Source: Sphingobium arseniciresistens (lineage in GTDB: Bacteria > Pseudomonadota > Alphaproteobacteria > Sphingomonadales > Sphingomonadaceae). From it: 64,000 bases of DNA. Below, piece after piece: positions 8,432-16,017 of this stretch. Below the pieces are notes generated by a model. The model saw only the letters and a program-made list of their open reading frames with translations. It did no database searches and had not been told where the DNA came from. The stretch covers positions 1 to 64,000 of the forward strand of contig JARFNK010000004.1 of the NCBI GenBank assembly GCA_029167225.1. The letters are read 5' to 3'. The position numbers and the translations under genes are program-made. Each line of letters begins with the position of its first letter. Position 1 is the stretch's first letter.

Positions 8432-8703
8432 AGGGAGCCTGCTGTTCTTGAAGTCCCAAGCCCCAAGCGCAAACCATTCGGACACCGCCTCGCCATGGAG
8501 CAGGATCACCTGATCGCCGTCGATGGTCTGCGCGGCATGATAGCGGCTGAAAATCCGGCTGTCCCAGCCGATCCCGTCAAAGCCCTGGTCTGAAGACTCC
8601 TCAGGCTACGCCACGAACTCGCCACCGCCGATTTGACCACCGTCGATCCGTGCAATCGACTCTCCGGCCTGACCGGTCCGCCGCGCTTCGATCCCGCCAT
8701 GAC
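8432..8703 (-). pseudogene. Gene remnant with an in-frame stop
   Basis: Reading the minus strand gives RIDGGQIGGGEFVA, a TAG (8606-8608), then SSDQGFDGIGWDSRIFSRYH continuing to DGDQVILLHGEAVSEWFALG and AWDFKNSRL. The composition and conserved-looking blocks are those of a real protein, but the frame has a TGA at its upstream end and the internal TAG, and no start. I do not recognise the family. It occupies the gap between the PLD gene and the kinase and is probably a decayed cargo gene. Confidence 0.4.
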
Positions 8704-8711
8704 ATCACGAC

Positions 8712-9827
8712 CTACCGCGCCACCTCTCCCGAAAACTCCTCGTCGATCGCCCGGGAAAGACGGGACAGACGACTTTTCAGATGCGCCCATTCTTCCCCAT
8801 CCGCTTCGCGCTCTGCGGTCCTCAGGAAGAGATCCACCTGCGACCCCGCGAAATTGGATCGTGCGAACAGAGCGCCCAGAAGGCGATCCCGAAGATCACC
8901 GAGGCTCGGACGCGCACCCGGCTCGACCGCAAGGCATGCCTCGACGATCGCGGCCAACCCGGCGTCTGGAAGCGGATCCGCAATGGGGCAGCCACGCCTG
9001 ATCCAGGCGCGCCAGCGGTCATTGTCCTGCCACCGGTTGAAGCCGGGGTTGATCCGCCGATGCCAGTCCCCTCCGTGGGTTCCGATCGGGTGCACGCCGC
9101 GCGTCATCAGTTCGTGGAGCATTATGCCGACCGCGAAAACGTTGGTCCGCTCGCTAAGAATTGTCGCGCCCCACTGCTCGGGAGCCATATAGGGTCGCGA
9201 CCCGCGAAACTCGGCGATCTCGGCCGCCAGGTTGACGCTGCCGAAATCGGCGACGAGCGGACGGAGCCAGACGTCACCCTCCGGTAGCTCGAAATCCCGA
9301 CGCAGGTCTCGCACGAACACGTTCTCGGGCTTGAGGTCCTGATGCACGAGCCCGCGGACCTGACAGTGCGCCAGCCCCGCGACGAGCTGCACCATGATCG
9401 ACAGGCGTCCCTCGTCGCCAAGCCGCTCGTCCTCTATGAAGGCGGACAGGTCGCCCTCCCATCGCCTAAAGTACGCGACGGGCACCTTCAGGATCATGAC
9501 GATCTCAAAGGGCCAGTGGACGTTGGGATGGTAGTGCGCCTTGGCCTGAAGCGTCATCTCGCGGAGAAACGCTTCTGCGCTTTCGTGCGCCGACTGGTCC
9601 GACTTCCTGCGCGGATACTTGGCCGCAATGAACCGGGGGCGGACGTGCTCCCCATTGTCAAGGAAGACGATCTCGCCGCCGAAACCACTGGTGCGGCCGG
9701 TAACCGTCTCGGCCTTACCGTGGAACGCAATAAACTCGTCGCGCAGCGGCTGGGGTATATCATGAAGACTGGTCATTTCGGTTTCTTCGGCGGCGCAGGC
9801 AGACATACTCGCCCGATCAGTCGTCAT
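8712..9827 (-). CDS. Serine/threonine protein kinase (Hanks type)
   Basis: All core kinase motifs are present in the 371-aa protein: the beta3 lysine in FIAAK (K70), a glutamate in helix C (E90), the catalytic loop VHQDLKPENV (D164, N169; HQD instead of HRD), the metal-binding DFG (194-196) and APE (215-217). There is no membrane helix or extracellular sensor, so it is cytosolic. I start at 9827, where GGGGGAG lies 6 nt upstream; a longer frame to 9917 has a Ser/Arg-rich leader. Ser/Thr kinases in cargo islands are often phage-defence signalling proteins, which is the suspected role here. Confidence 0.85.
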   Translation of the reverse strand: MTTDRASMSACAAEETEMTSLHDIPQPLRDEFIAFHGKAETVTGRTSGFGGEIVFLDNGEHVRPRFIAAKYPRRKSDQSAHESAEAFLREMTLQAKAHYHPNVHWPFEIVMILKVPVAYFRRWEGDLSAFIEDERLGDEGRLSIMVQLVAGLAHCQVRGLVHQDLKPENVFVRDLRRDFELPEGDVWLRPLVADFGSVNLAAEIAEFRGSRPYMAPEQWGATILSERTNVFAVGIMLHELMTRGVHPIGTHGGDWHRRINPGFNRWQDNDRWRAWIRRGCPIADPLPDAGLAAIVEACLAVEPGARPSLGDLRDRLLGALFARSNFAGSQVDLFLRTAEREADGEEWAHLKSRLSRLSRAIDEEFSGEVAR

Positions 9828-10008
9828 ACGGCTCCCCCGTGTCGGAAATCTGCTGCTCCGCGCCGGGTATCGCACCCCTTCACATGTTGCAGAGGAACTG
9901 GCTATCGCAGGAGGCACGCTGCGACAACTTCATCTTCGCACGGAGCATAAATCAACGTTCAAAGCGGTGAGGGCCTCGGACTTGGGCGGCGGCTTGCGAT
10001 TTTTACGA

Positions 10009-10034
10009 GTGTCACCGCCGAGAGGTTGTGACAC
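10009..10034. promoter_or_regulatory. Inverted repeat in the 284-nt gap upstream of the kinase gene
   Basis: Perfect 7-bp arms GTGTCAC and GTGACAC are separated by 12 nt. The site lies between the minus-strand 224-aa gene and the kinase gene, so it could be an operator for the kinase or part of a terminator for the upstream gene. No T-run follows on the minus strand, which favours an operator. I see no gene in 9828-10111. Confidence 0.35.
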
Positions 10035-10111
10035 CATGCCCCCGCGGTTCTCAACCATTCCAATCCCCCAGCTGTCCCGCAGCAAAGCCCCAATCTCTAC
10101 CACGAACGCGG

Positions 10112-10783
10112 TCAGACTGGAGCCGCGCGATCACCAAAATCCGAACTGAGACACTGCCCATAAAGCGGGTTCGTCACCGCCAGGGGAAGGGGATCGGCCA
10201 AGCCCCAGAACCGCGTCGTGGCCCGGGTATAGCGCTCAAGGTCCGCTTGCCGGATGCGCACATGTTCACTTGCCACCGGCGTTCCGGGGAGGAGATCGTG
10301 ATAGTCGACAGACTCCTCATCCCAGAGGTGCGGGGCAAGCGCGCGCAGCCTTTCACAGGATCGCCCCTCTCCATGACGCACGACATTGGCAACCACGAAC
10401 ATCTCCGTCAGAGCCTCGCCAAGACCATCAGCCGCAAGATCGATACCGGCCTGCCCGGCGCAGCCCGCAACCAAAGGTTCAAAGCCGGTGAGTCTGCTCA
10501 TGTCGGCACCCCCCGCATCCTCCGTCGCGCGCGCCCAGCGGCTCATTTGTCGCTCGAACAAACCGGCGAGGGTAAGGACAAACGCCTTGGCCGCCTCATT
10601 GGCAGTATAATTGTCGACCTGCGCCACCGCCCGATCGAGAAACTGATCAAGGCTATCGGCCTCCCCGGTCTCAAGCTCCGCATGGGACGGCAGCTTGTCC
10701 ATGACGGGCAAGATCACGCGATCGAAGAACCGCCCGAGATTGGCCTGAAAGATCCTGGGTAACTGCTCCGCCGTCGACATCAT
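10112..10783 (-). CDS. Unrecognised 223-aa protein upstream of the kinase
   Basis: The open frame extends far upstream, but I place the start at the ATG at 10783 (or the adjacent ATG at 10780) because AAGAGGA sits about 6 nt upstream and the N-terminal extension overlaps the divergent gene at 10916. The protein is helix-rich: LPRIFQANLGRFFDRVILPV, later FVVANVVRHGEGRSCERLRA and a PHLWDEESVDYHDLL block. No signal peptide. The NVVRHGEG stretch recalls helical HEPN-like or abortive-infection-type proteins, but I cannot establish this. It shares strand and direction with the kinase. Confidence 0.65.
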   Translation of the reverse strand: MMSTAEQLPRIFQANLGRFFDRVILPVMDKLPSHAELETGEADSLDQFLDRAVAQVDNYTANEAAKAFVLTLAGLFERQMSRWARATEDAGGADMSRLTGFEPLVAGCAGQAGIDLAADGLGEALTEMFVVANVVRHGEGRSCERLRALAPHLWDEESVDYHDLLPGTPVASEHVRIRQADLERYTRATTRFWGLADPLPLAVTNPLYGQCLSSDFGDRAAPV

Positions 10784-10915
10784 CACAATCCTCTTGCGCG
10801 CTTCCTCGCGCCTCCCAAAAGGTGAAGCTTTCTCCCATAGTTGCAAGTCATCAAGACCTCGCCGTGGTGACGACGATGCGATAGAGGTGCGTGCAATTAG
10901 ACACAGGGGGAATGC

Positions 10916-11455
10916 GTGAAGAGTGCCAAAGGCGATGCCCACCGGAAATCTTCGCGGAAGCCCTATAATGAGCGCACCGACCTTGAGAAACTCCAGTCCC
11001 AATGGACAAAATTGTCGGGGCTCCATGGGCGCGATGAACCATCCGCGGCGATCGTGCGCTGCGCCACGGCTGCGGAAATCGCCGCCAATTATGCGGTACG
11101 CACCGAGTGGGGCAAGAAGACCCAATTCGATGCAGCCATCATCGACCAGTTCCTCCGTTGGGCAAATGGTCTCCCACTGAAGGTCGAGCGCCTGTTCGTA
11201 CCCGTTTTCTTCGCGACCCCCCGGACAAGCCCAACCGCCCGCGCCCTGATCAGCTCGGCGGGCAAGATCAACACCGTCCGCAACGCCGTCGTCCACCAAG
11301 GTTCCTTCAGCAACAAGGGGGAGGCCGAGGCGGTGATCGCGGAGGCCAAGACCTTCATCAACATGATCGTCGGCCTCTCGATCGACGGCTTTGATATCGA
11401 CGCACAGGCCGCATCGGTCAGGGCTGCGCCCCCTGCCGAGGGAACGCCAGAATGA
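10916..11455 (+). CDS. Hypothetical helical protein, coupled to DUF4238 gene
   Basis: The start is GTG, with AGGGGGA five bases upstream; no in-frame ATG fits. The basic N-terminus (KSSRKPYNERTDLEKL) is followed by helices: ATAAEIAANYAVRTEWGKK, then KINTVRNAVVHQGSFSNKGE near residues 122-141. The RNAVVHQG stretch resembles the R-x4-6-H signature of HEPN ribonucleases and C-terminal HEPN/MAE-28990-like proteins, which would make it a toxin-like cargo protein. That is an inference from one motif. It overlaps the next gene by ATGA. Confidence 0.65.
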   Translation: MKSAKGDAHRKSSRKPYNERTDLEKLQSQWTKLSGLHGRDEPSAAIVRCATAAEIAANYAVRTEWGKKTQFDAAIIDQFLRWANGLPLKVERLFVPVFFATPRTSPTARALISSAGKINTVRNAVVHQGSFSNKGEAEAVIAEAKTFINMIVGLSIDGFDIDAQAASVRAAPPAEGTPE

Positions 11456-12357
11456 CCGCCGAGAGGCCCAAGCGGCATCATTATGTGCCGCAATTCTATC
11501 TCCGTCGCTTTGCCTGCCCGGACGATACAAAAAAGGTTCGCGTGGTCGAACGACATGGCGATATCCTCGCCATCGACCGCAAATCCATCGATCGCATCGG
11601 CTATGAGGACGCCATCCACGACTATGTCGCGGACGGGGTCGCAGGGTCGATCGAAGGTCCGATCAACCATATGATCGAGACGCCCTTCTCCAACAGTCCG
11701 GCCTGGAGGAAGATCGTCGAGGGTGCCGGCACCAGTCTCGCTGAGACCGACAAGATACCGATCTATGGTTTCGCCCGTCACCTCCAACGTCGCAACCTTG
11801 AGACCTTGCGCTTCATAGAGGCTGAGTCCGCCCGCTTCGCGGATGGCGCGCTCGACGGCGACTTGAGCGAGGACGAGCAGGAGATGCACGCATGGATCGC
11901 TGCATCCGCGGACAATGCGCATGCCCTGTTTCGCGAGGGCGCGATGGACACGAATATCCCCGAGGACGCCGACGCCATCAATGTGATGGTCTGCCATTCG
12001 CCGATCCCTTTGCGGACATCGACGAACCCAACGCTGATGATCTCGGCGCCGGGCCATCAATCTATCTTCGGCGCCTTCTTCAACGACCTGAGAACCTGGT
12101 GGCTCACGCTCGATCGATATTGTGGCGCCTTCATCATCGCCGGTGGCCCGCCGGGGTTCAGCAATTCTACCCTGCCGCCTGACGCGGCCCGCATGATCAA
12201 CCAGCAATATCTGGTCCAGCATGGCAACAGCATGACGGTTCGCTACCTCCTCGCCAACGACCCCTATCTTGATGACGACCTTGTGTGGGCCGGCTATGGC
12301 TTCGAGCGGTCCACGACCCATGGTGCCCGATGGCGCAAGCTCGGCACGGGGCGATGA
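11452..12357 (+). CDS. DUF4238 domain protein
   Basis: The N-terminal PKRHHYVPQFYLRRFACPDD is the defining motif of DUF4238 proteins, which run about 250-320 aa; this one is 301 aa. Function is not established, though members are common on mobile elements and in defence-rich regions. The region about 195-240 (VCHSPIPLRT through FFNDLRTWWLTLDRY) fits the conserved core, in which residues that recall a degenerate nuclease fold can be seen. Coupled by ATGA to the HEPN-like candidate, so the two may act as a pair. Confidence 0.75.
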   Translation: MTAERPKRHHYVPQFYLRRFACPDDTKKVRVVERHGDILAIDRKSIDRIGYEDAIHDYVADGVAGSIEGPINHMIETPFSNSPAWRKIVEGAGTSLAETDKIPIYGFARHLQRRNLETLRFIEAESARFADGALDGDLSEDEQEMHAWIAASADNAHALFREGAMDTNIPEDADAINVMVCHSPIPLRTSTNPTLMISAPGHQSIFGAFFNDLRTWWLTLDRYCGAFIIAGGPPGFSNSTLPPDAARMINQQYLVQHGNSMTVRYLLANDPYLDDDLVWAGYGFERSTTHGARWRKLGTGR

Positions 12358-12756
12358 TCCGGCAACCACGATCCAGCGCATTGCACTAGGGCAAGCCTCC
12401 GGTTTGTCGTGAAAGCGGGGCATCTCGGGATTGCACGCCGAGCGATAAACGACAGGATAGACATCCCGAGGTCGGGCGGATGCCCGCTGAAGCGGGCACC
12501 GGGCTCTATCTCCGCTCCGCTCCGACCAAGCCCCCTTTGGGGTCTTGGCGGCTGACGCCGTAACGATCCCTTCCGCGGGGAGGCCGGGCAGGGGAGGCAT
12601 TCTTCCCGAGACGTCAGAAGGCCCGGCACGACCATCGCAATGCAGGCTTCGCCTAAGGAATCGCGCTAGTCGCGCGATGCGGATCGTGGAGCCAGCAGAC
12701 AAGCCATCACCCCCTTCGCCGCCCTCGCAGGATCCGTGCGTTGCAGGACGGGTTTC
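12358..12756. other. Gene-free, structure-rich intergenic stretch
   Basis: No frame on either strand reads like protein. Several small perfect hairpins are present: GCCCGC-TGAA-GCGGGC near 12482, CCAAGCCCC-CTTT-GGGGTCTTGG near 12527 (one bulge), and ATCGCGC-TAGTC-GCGCGAT at 12659-12677. With the large hairpin that follows, this makes about 500 nt of folded-looking DNA between cargo and core genes. It may encode a structured RNA or serve in element processing. Confidence 0.45.
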
Positions 12757-12888
12757 GTCCGCAAGAATTGCGTCGGGACAAAGCTACGCTAGGCGAAAAG
12801 GTGCCGGCGATGTTTGTCTGTTTTCAACAGAAGCGCCGGCCCCTTTTCGCCAAGCTTCGCTAGAGCCCCTCCCGTGCTTCTTGCGGAC
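12757..12888. repeat. Long imperfect inverted repeat (about 53-nt arms)
   Basis: The left arm (12757-12809) contains GTCCGCAAGAA and GGCGAAAAGGTGCCGGCG; the right arm (12834-12888) returns CGCCGGCCCCTTTTCGCC and TTCTTGCGGAC. The inner 28 nt match at 24 positions and the outer 11 nt match perfectly. The apex carries its own hairpin, TCTGTT-TTC-AACAGA. The whole can fold into one cruciform or stem-loop of about 132 nt. Candidates are a structured RNA, a MITE-like element, or a single-strand origin. Bases 12889-13172 downstream hold no gene that I can see. Confidence 0.55.
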
Positions 12889-13172
12889 AAGAGCCCCGCC
12901 CTGCGCCTTCGGACCTGCGAAGGCGGCTCCGGGTGCGATGACTTGTCAGCCGGTCCACGCTCCCTTTCCATTCAAACAGAACCGTCCGCTGACGCGGCCG
13001 GTGCGTCTTTGTGTCTGTTGGCCGCTGCGCGGCTGTTTCTTGCTCAGGCTCACCAGGTACGATGAATTTCTGTCAAGAAATCAATGACATGGAAGTAATG
13101 GAGGGGAGGGGGTAGGGTTCAGATGTGGCCGGGAAAGAGAAACGAGCCACAGCACAGAGAAAGGATGAAGTC

Positions 13173-13676
13173 ATGAAGATCGGTAGCTTCAAGTTCGACG
13201 AGCGCGCCAGCGACATTATCGGCAAGATCGCCACCCGCGAAATGCGCTTTCCCTACCTTATCATGCGCCGCGTCGAGGATCGACAGAGCGACAGCGCCCC
13301 CGTCTATGAGATTTACGAGACGAACCGCGCTGGCGACGAAATCCAGATCGGTGTCGTCTGGGAACGCAAGATGCGCTCCAATGACGAGGTGTTCCTGTCC
13401 GGCATGGTGGACGATCCGAGCTTCCGCGAGCCGCTGCCCATCGCCCTGTTTGGGGACGAGACGAACGGCTTCGATGTCCAGTGGCGGCGCGAACGCGAGC
13501 GCGAGAGCCAAGGCGGCGGCTTTGGCGGAAGGTCGGGCAGCGGTCAGCGCCAAGGTGGCGGGGCTGGCGGTTTCGGCGGACGGACCGGCGGCGGTTTCTC
13601 CGGCGGCAGCACCGCAGGACCGGACGGCGGATATACCGGCGGCGGACGCAGCCTTGACGATGAGGTGCCCTTCTAA
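13173..13676 (+). CDS. DUF736 protein with Gly-rich tail and SSB-like acidic tip
   Basis: Start ATG at 13173 with AAGGA 8 nt upstream; the longer frame to 13125 has a basic leader. Residues 1-115 match DUF736: MKIGSFKFDERASDIIGKIA, IYETNRAGDEIQIGVVW, LSGMVDDPSFREPLPIALF. DUF736 genes are a mark of alphaproteobacterial plasmids and integrative elements. After residue 115 comes a flexible Gly/Ser/Arg linker, and the chain ends LDDEVPF, which closely resembles the acidic tip (DDDIPF) by which bacterial SSB recruits partners. The protein may therefore be a single-strand-binding-like factor in element transfer or replication. This last step is inference. Confidence 0.8.
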   Translation: MKIGSFKFDERASDIIGKIATREMRFPYLIMRRVEDRQSDSAPVYEIYETNRAGDEIQIGVVWERKMRSNDEVFLSGMVDDPSFREPLPIALFGDETNGFDVQWRRERERESQGGGFGGRSGSGQRQGGGAGGFGGRTGGGFSGGSTAGPDGGYTGGGRSLDDEVPF

Positions 13677-13689
13677 GGCGACCCGAGGC

Positions 13690-13723
13690 GGGCCGGGGGA
13701 GCGCTGGAACGCTTCCCCGGTCC
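13690..13723 (+). terminator. Strong GC stem-loop after the DUF736 gene
   Basis: GGGCCGGGGGAGCG pairs with CGCTTCCCCGGTCC around a 6-nt loop, with two non-canonical positions, 14 nt after the stop. No T-run follows, so it may act as an attenuator or mRNA 3' stabiliser rather than a classic terminator. Confidence 0.5.
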
Positions 13724-13756
13724 TGAACCGTCATCCCGTCACAAGGAGTGAATCCC

Positions 13757-14770
13757 ATGAGCAAGCCAACAGCCTTGCACAGCGTTAGCAGCTTTGCCGA
13801 CCTGCCGGAACTCTATGCCGAAGCCATCGCCACGCCCGATTTCGTGGCATCGTTCGGCGACCCCTTGCCCCTCACCATCATCGAGCCAGACGAGGAACCG
13901 GCCGAACATTTCATGCCCGATCCGCTCGCGGCACAGGCGGAATGCGGCGGCATCATCGCCGCCATCTTCGACCTGCTAGGCGATACCCGACTGGACCCGC
14001 TTGCCCCGGAACTCGCATGGGGCTTCGTCAACAGCTTCCATTTCGTCGCAAACAAGCTGGAAGGCCGCGAGGACAGGCTGGCCGATACCATTCGCGATAT
14101 GGCCCGCCGTCTGGAACCGGGCGAGGTGTTCAACAAGGAACTGGAAGACACCCAGCTTGAATGCCAATCGGTCGCGGAACAGCGCGCCGCCATGGAAGCC
14201 ATGCGCGATTATGCGGCGGCGATGTATCGTGCCTATGCCGGTCGCCCATGGTCGCCCGCCAAGGGTTCGCGCGCGTCCCATGTCACCACCGCCAGTCAGA
14301 TTTCGGCGCTCGACTTCCTGCGCGCAAGGTCCGAACGAAAGCGTGACCGATACGACCCGCAAGGCCCCGTCGTCGTCGTATCCGGCCCTTCCGACTGGCA
14401 CGATTGGCGGATTATCTGGGGACGGCTCGACCAGATCAGAACGCGCATTCCTCACATGGTGCTTGTCACCACCGGGCAGCGCCTTGGGGTGGATGCAGCC
14501 GCCGCCGCATGGGCAGCGCAACGGGGCGTGGTCTGCATCGCGTTCGGCCTTTATGGGCGCGGCAACGGCAAAGCCTTCCGGCGCAATCGCAACATTGCCG
14601 AGCTTATGCCCGTCGAGGCGTTGCTATGCGAAGGGTCGGGCATCCAGTCGAGCCTCTATGACCTGTTCAACCCGGAGAAGGGCCACCGCGTCCCGACCCA
14701 TGTTTTCATGCGGGCAGATCAGGCGCCCGATGTCCCGATCAAAAAGAAGCGCCGCGTCATAGCGGCCTGA
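13757..14770 (+). CDS. DUF2493 (SLOG-like) mobile-element protein
   Basis: The ATG at 13757 has AAGGAG 9 nt upstream; the GTG at 13748 would sit on that binding site. The C-terminal 130 residues carry the DUF2493 Rossmann-like core: VVVVSGPSDWHDWRIIWGRL, then VLVTTGQRLGVDAAAAAWA and LFNPEKGHRVPTHVF. The N-terminal 200 residues are helical and typical of the long form found next to DUF736 in sphingomonad and rhizobial elements. SLOG-fold proteins bind nucleotides or derivatives; the role in the element is unknown. A strong stem-loop closes the transcript. Confidence 0.75.
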   Translation: MSKPTALHSVSSFADLPELYAEAIATPDFVASFGDPLPLTIIEPDEEPAEHFMPDPLAAQAECGGIIAAIFDLLGDTRLDPLAPELAWGFVNSFHFVANKLEGREDRLADTIRDMARRLEPGEVFNKELEDTQLECQSVAEQRAAMEAMRDYAAAMYRAYAGRPWSPAKGSRASHVTTASQISALDFLRARSERKRDRYDPQGPVVVVSGPSDWHDWRIIWGRLDQIRTRIPHMVLVTTGQRLGVDAAAAAWAAQRGVVCIAFGLYGRGNGKAFRRNRNIAELMPVEALLCEGSGIQSSLYDLFNPEKGHRVPTHVFMRADQAPDVPIKKKRRVIAA

Positions 14771-14790
14771 TCGCGAAGCCACCAAGAGAA

Positions 14791-14820
14791 GGGCCGGGGG
14801 CGGGCAACCGCTCCCGGCCC
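14791..14820 (+). terminator. GC-rich stem-loop after the DUF2493 gene
   Basis: GGGCCGGGGGCGG and CCGCTCCCGGCCC pair with one G-T wobble around a GCAA tetraloop, then CTTGT follows. It lies 20 nt after the stop and between convergent genes. It is nearly the same stem as the one after the DUF736 gene, with a weak T content downstream. Confidence 0.55.
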
Positions 14821-14920
14821 CTTGTCGTGCCTTTGGCACGAGCGGGGGAAACCCGAACGGTTTTCCCCGCGCCGCTCCTTTTGCCGGGCGTGCCGCCCGC
14901 CAACGTCGCTCCCCTTTCCG

Positions 14921-15247
14921 CTAAGGATGCACAGCCGTTGAGGCGTCATCACCGCCAGCCGGAGGAACAACCGCGCGCTTGCGAGCCGACCCCGCAGACG
15001 GTTCCGCCTGGACGCCTTGTGCCGTCAGCCCCTTGAGCGCGGCAATCGCCACGCCGCCGCCGACCCGAATCGCTTGGCTCAGCACGTCGCGAAATTCGCG
15101 CTCGCTTAAGCGTTCGACCGGCAATTCCGTCGCCAGCTTCCCATAATGGGCGCGCAATCCACGCCGCATCGTCTCGGCTTCCCGCGCAAGATTTTGCTGA
15201 TCGGCCTCGATCTTCGCCAGCCGTTCGCGTTCCGTCATCTTGGGCAT
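14921..15247 (-). CDS. Small conjugation-associated helical protein
   Basis: The 108-aa protein begins MPKMTERERLAKIEADQQNL with an N-terminal coiled-coil, has a middle block VERLSEREFRDVLSQAIRVG and an alanine-rich end. AAGGAG lies 8 nt before the ATG. Size, charge and position beside the relaxosome genes fit small TraC/TraD/MobC-like accessory proteins of Ti-type systems and DUF6437-like proteins; I cannot confirm the family. It is transcribed away from the transfer operon, which is the usual layout around an origin of transfer. Confidence 0.6.
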   Translation of the reverse strand: MPKMTERERLAKIEADQQNLAREAETMRRGLRAHYGKLATELPVERLSEREFRDVLSQAIRVGGGVAIAALKGLTAQGVQAEPSAGSARKRAVVPPAGGDDASTAVHP

Positions 15248-15637
15248 TCTTAGACTCCTTGCTCAAGGAGGTCTGCCCGCCGCCCTCGACTATCCACCAA
15301 GGACCACCGCCATGCAATGCCTTCCCGGCGATCGGAATGCGATCATGCCCGCAAACGCACCCAACCGGGGAGACCCGCCCACGGTCGAGTCGACGGGCGC
15401 AGCGGGCAGGCGCGCTGCGGAGGAGGGACGCACGCCTGAGGCGGGTGTAATGCACCCCACGCACGGGTGCTGCGGGCGCGAATCGCCAGGAATTCAGCCA
15501 CTTTCCGTTGGCACAGCGCGGCAGTCGCTTTGGCACTAATCGTCTGCCGCCGGCAGCCAAGCCCTATCCTCTTTCGGCCTAAGTGGCTGATCTGCTTTGG
15601 CACTTAGCGGCAGCCAGTGGCAGTTTCCGGTAAATTC
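15248..15637. other. Gene-free region with oriT-like repeats
   Basis: About 390 nt between the divergent small gene and the transfer operon. Contents: GGGTG-TAATG-CACCC (15444-15458); GCAC-GG-GTGC (15462-15471); 10-nt inverted arms TCAGCCACTT (15494-15503) and AAGTGGCTGA (15581-15590); a 13-nt direct repeat GCTTTGGCACTAA / GCTTTGGCACTTA (15527 and 15594), with a partial third copy near 15508; and CGGCAGCCA twice (15551, 15608). Dense direct and inverted repeats next to an RHH accessory gene and a MobF relaxase are what origins of transfer look like. The nick site is not identified. Confidence 0.55.
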
Positions 15638-15666
15638 TTGTTATCGCGAAGTAAATCGGCTATAAA
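15638..15666 (+). promoter_or_regulatory. Sigma-70-type promoter of the transfer operon
   Basis: TTGTTA (15638-15643) and TATAAA (15661-15666) are exactly 17 nt apart. The predicted start of transcription is about 40 nt before the TTG start of the RHH gene. Direct repeats lie immediately upstream, where the RHH protein could bind and repress its own operon, as TrwA does in R388. Confidence 0.65.
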
Positions 15667-15714
15667 GGCGGTGCTTCACCACGTTGCTGGCGTGTCGGAC
15701 AAGGAGTCCGCCGC

Positions 15715-16017
15715 TTGGCACGCATCACTATCCGCATAGACGATGACCTCTATGCGCGTCTTTCTGTACAGGCGCGCAATGCCGGTCTCGGTGCCGCGAC
15801 CTATTGTCGCGATATCCTCGAACGCTTCGAAGGCACCGATCCATCGGGTTATCACGCCCGCTTCGATGAGCTTCATGCGACGACCATCCAGGCCTTCGCG
15901 ATCCTCGCCACCTCGGTGGGCGAACGGTCCCCGGACATCCTCCAGAAGGGGTTGGGCGAAGCGCGTCGACTCCTCCGCGAAAGGGGGCTGCTCGATCCCG
16001 AGCAGGACCGGCCATGA
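15715..16017 (+). CDS. Ribbon-helix-helix relaxosome accessory protein, TrwA-like
   Basis: Start codon TTG with AAGGAG 8 nt upstream. Residues 1-45 form an RHH fold: ARITIRIDDDLYARLSVQAR, then AGLGAATYCRDILERFEG. The C-terminal half is helical and may oligomerise. Followed by TrwB-like and TrwC-like genes, it stands exactly where trwA stands in plasmid R388; TrwA binds oriT, stimulates the relaxase and represses the operon. The same function is likely here but rests on fold and position, not on sequence identity. It overlaps the next gene by ATGA. Confidence 0.7.
   Translation: MARITIRIDDDLYARLSVQARNAGLGAATYCRDILERFEGTDPSGYHARFDELHATTIQAFAILATSVGERSPDILQKGLGEARRLLRERGLLDPEQDRP

Noticed and set aside
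10028..10762. 244-aa plus-strand open frame
   Set aside because: Antisense to the 224-aa minus-strand gene, which has a better ribosome binding site and protein-like composition.
11089..12702. 537-aa minus-strand open frame
   Set aside because: Antisense to the coupled 179-aa and DUF4238 genes; DUF4238 has a recognisable motif.
12358..13172. CRISPR array or tandem repeats in the long gap
   Set aside because: Only inverted repeats and unrelated hairpins are present; no regularly spaced direct repeat.
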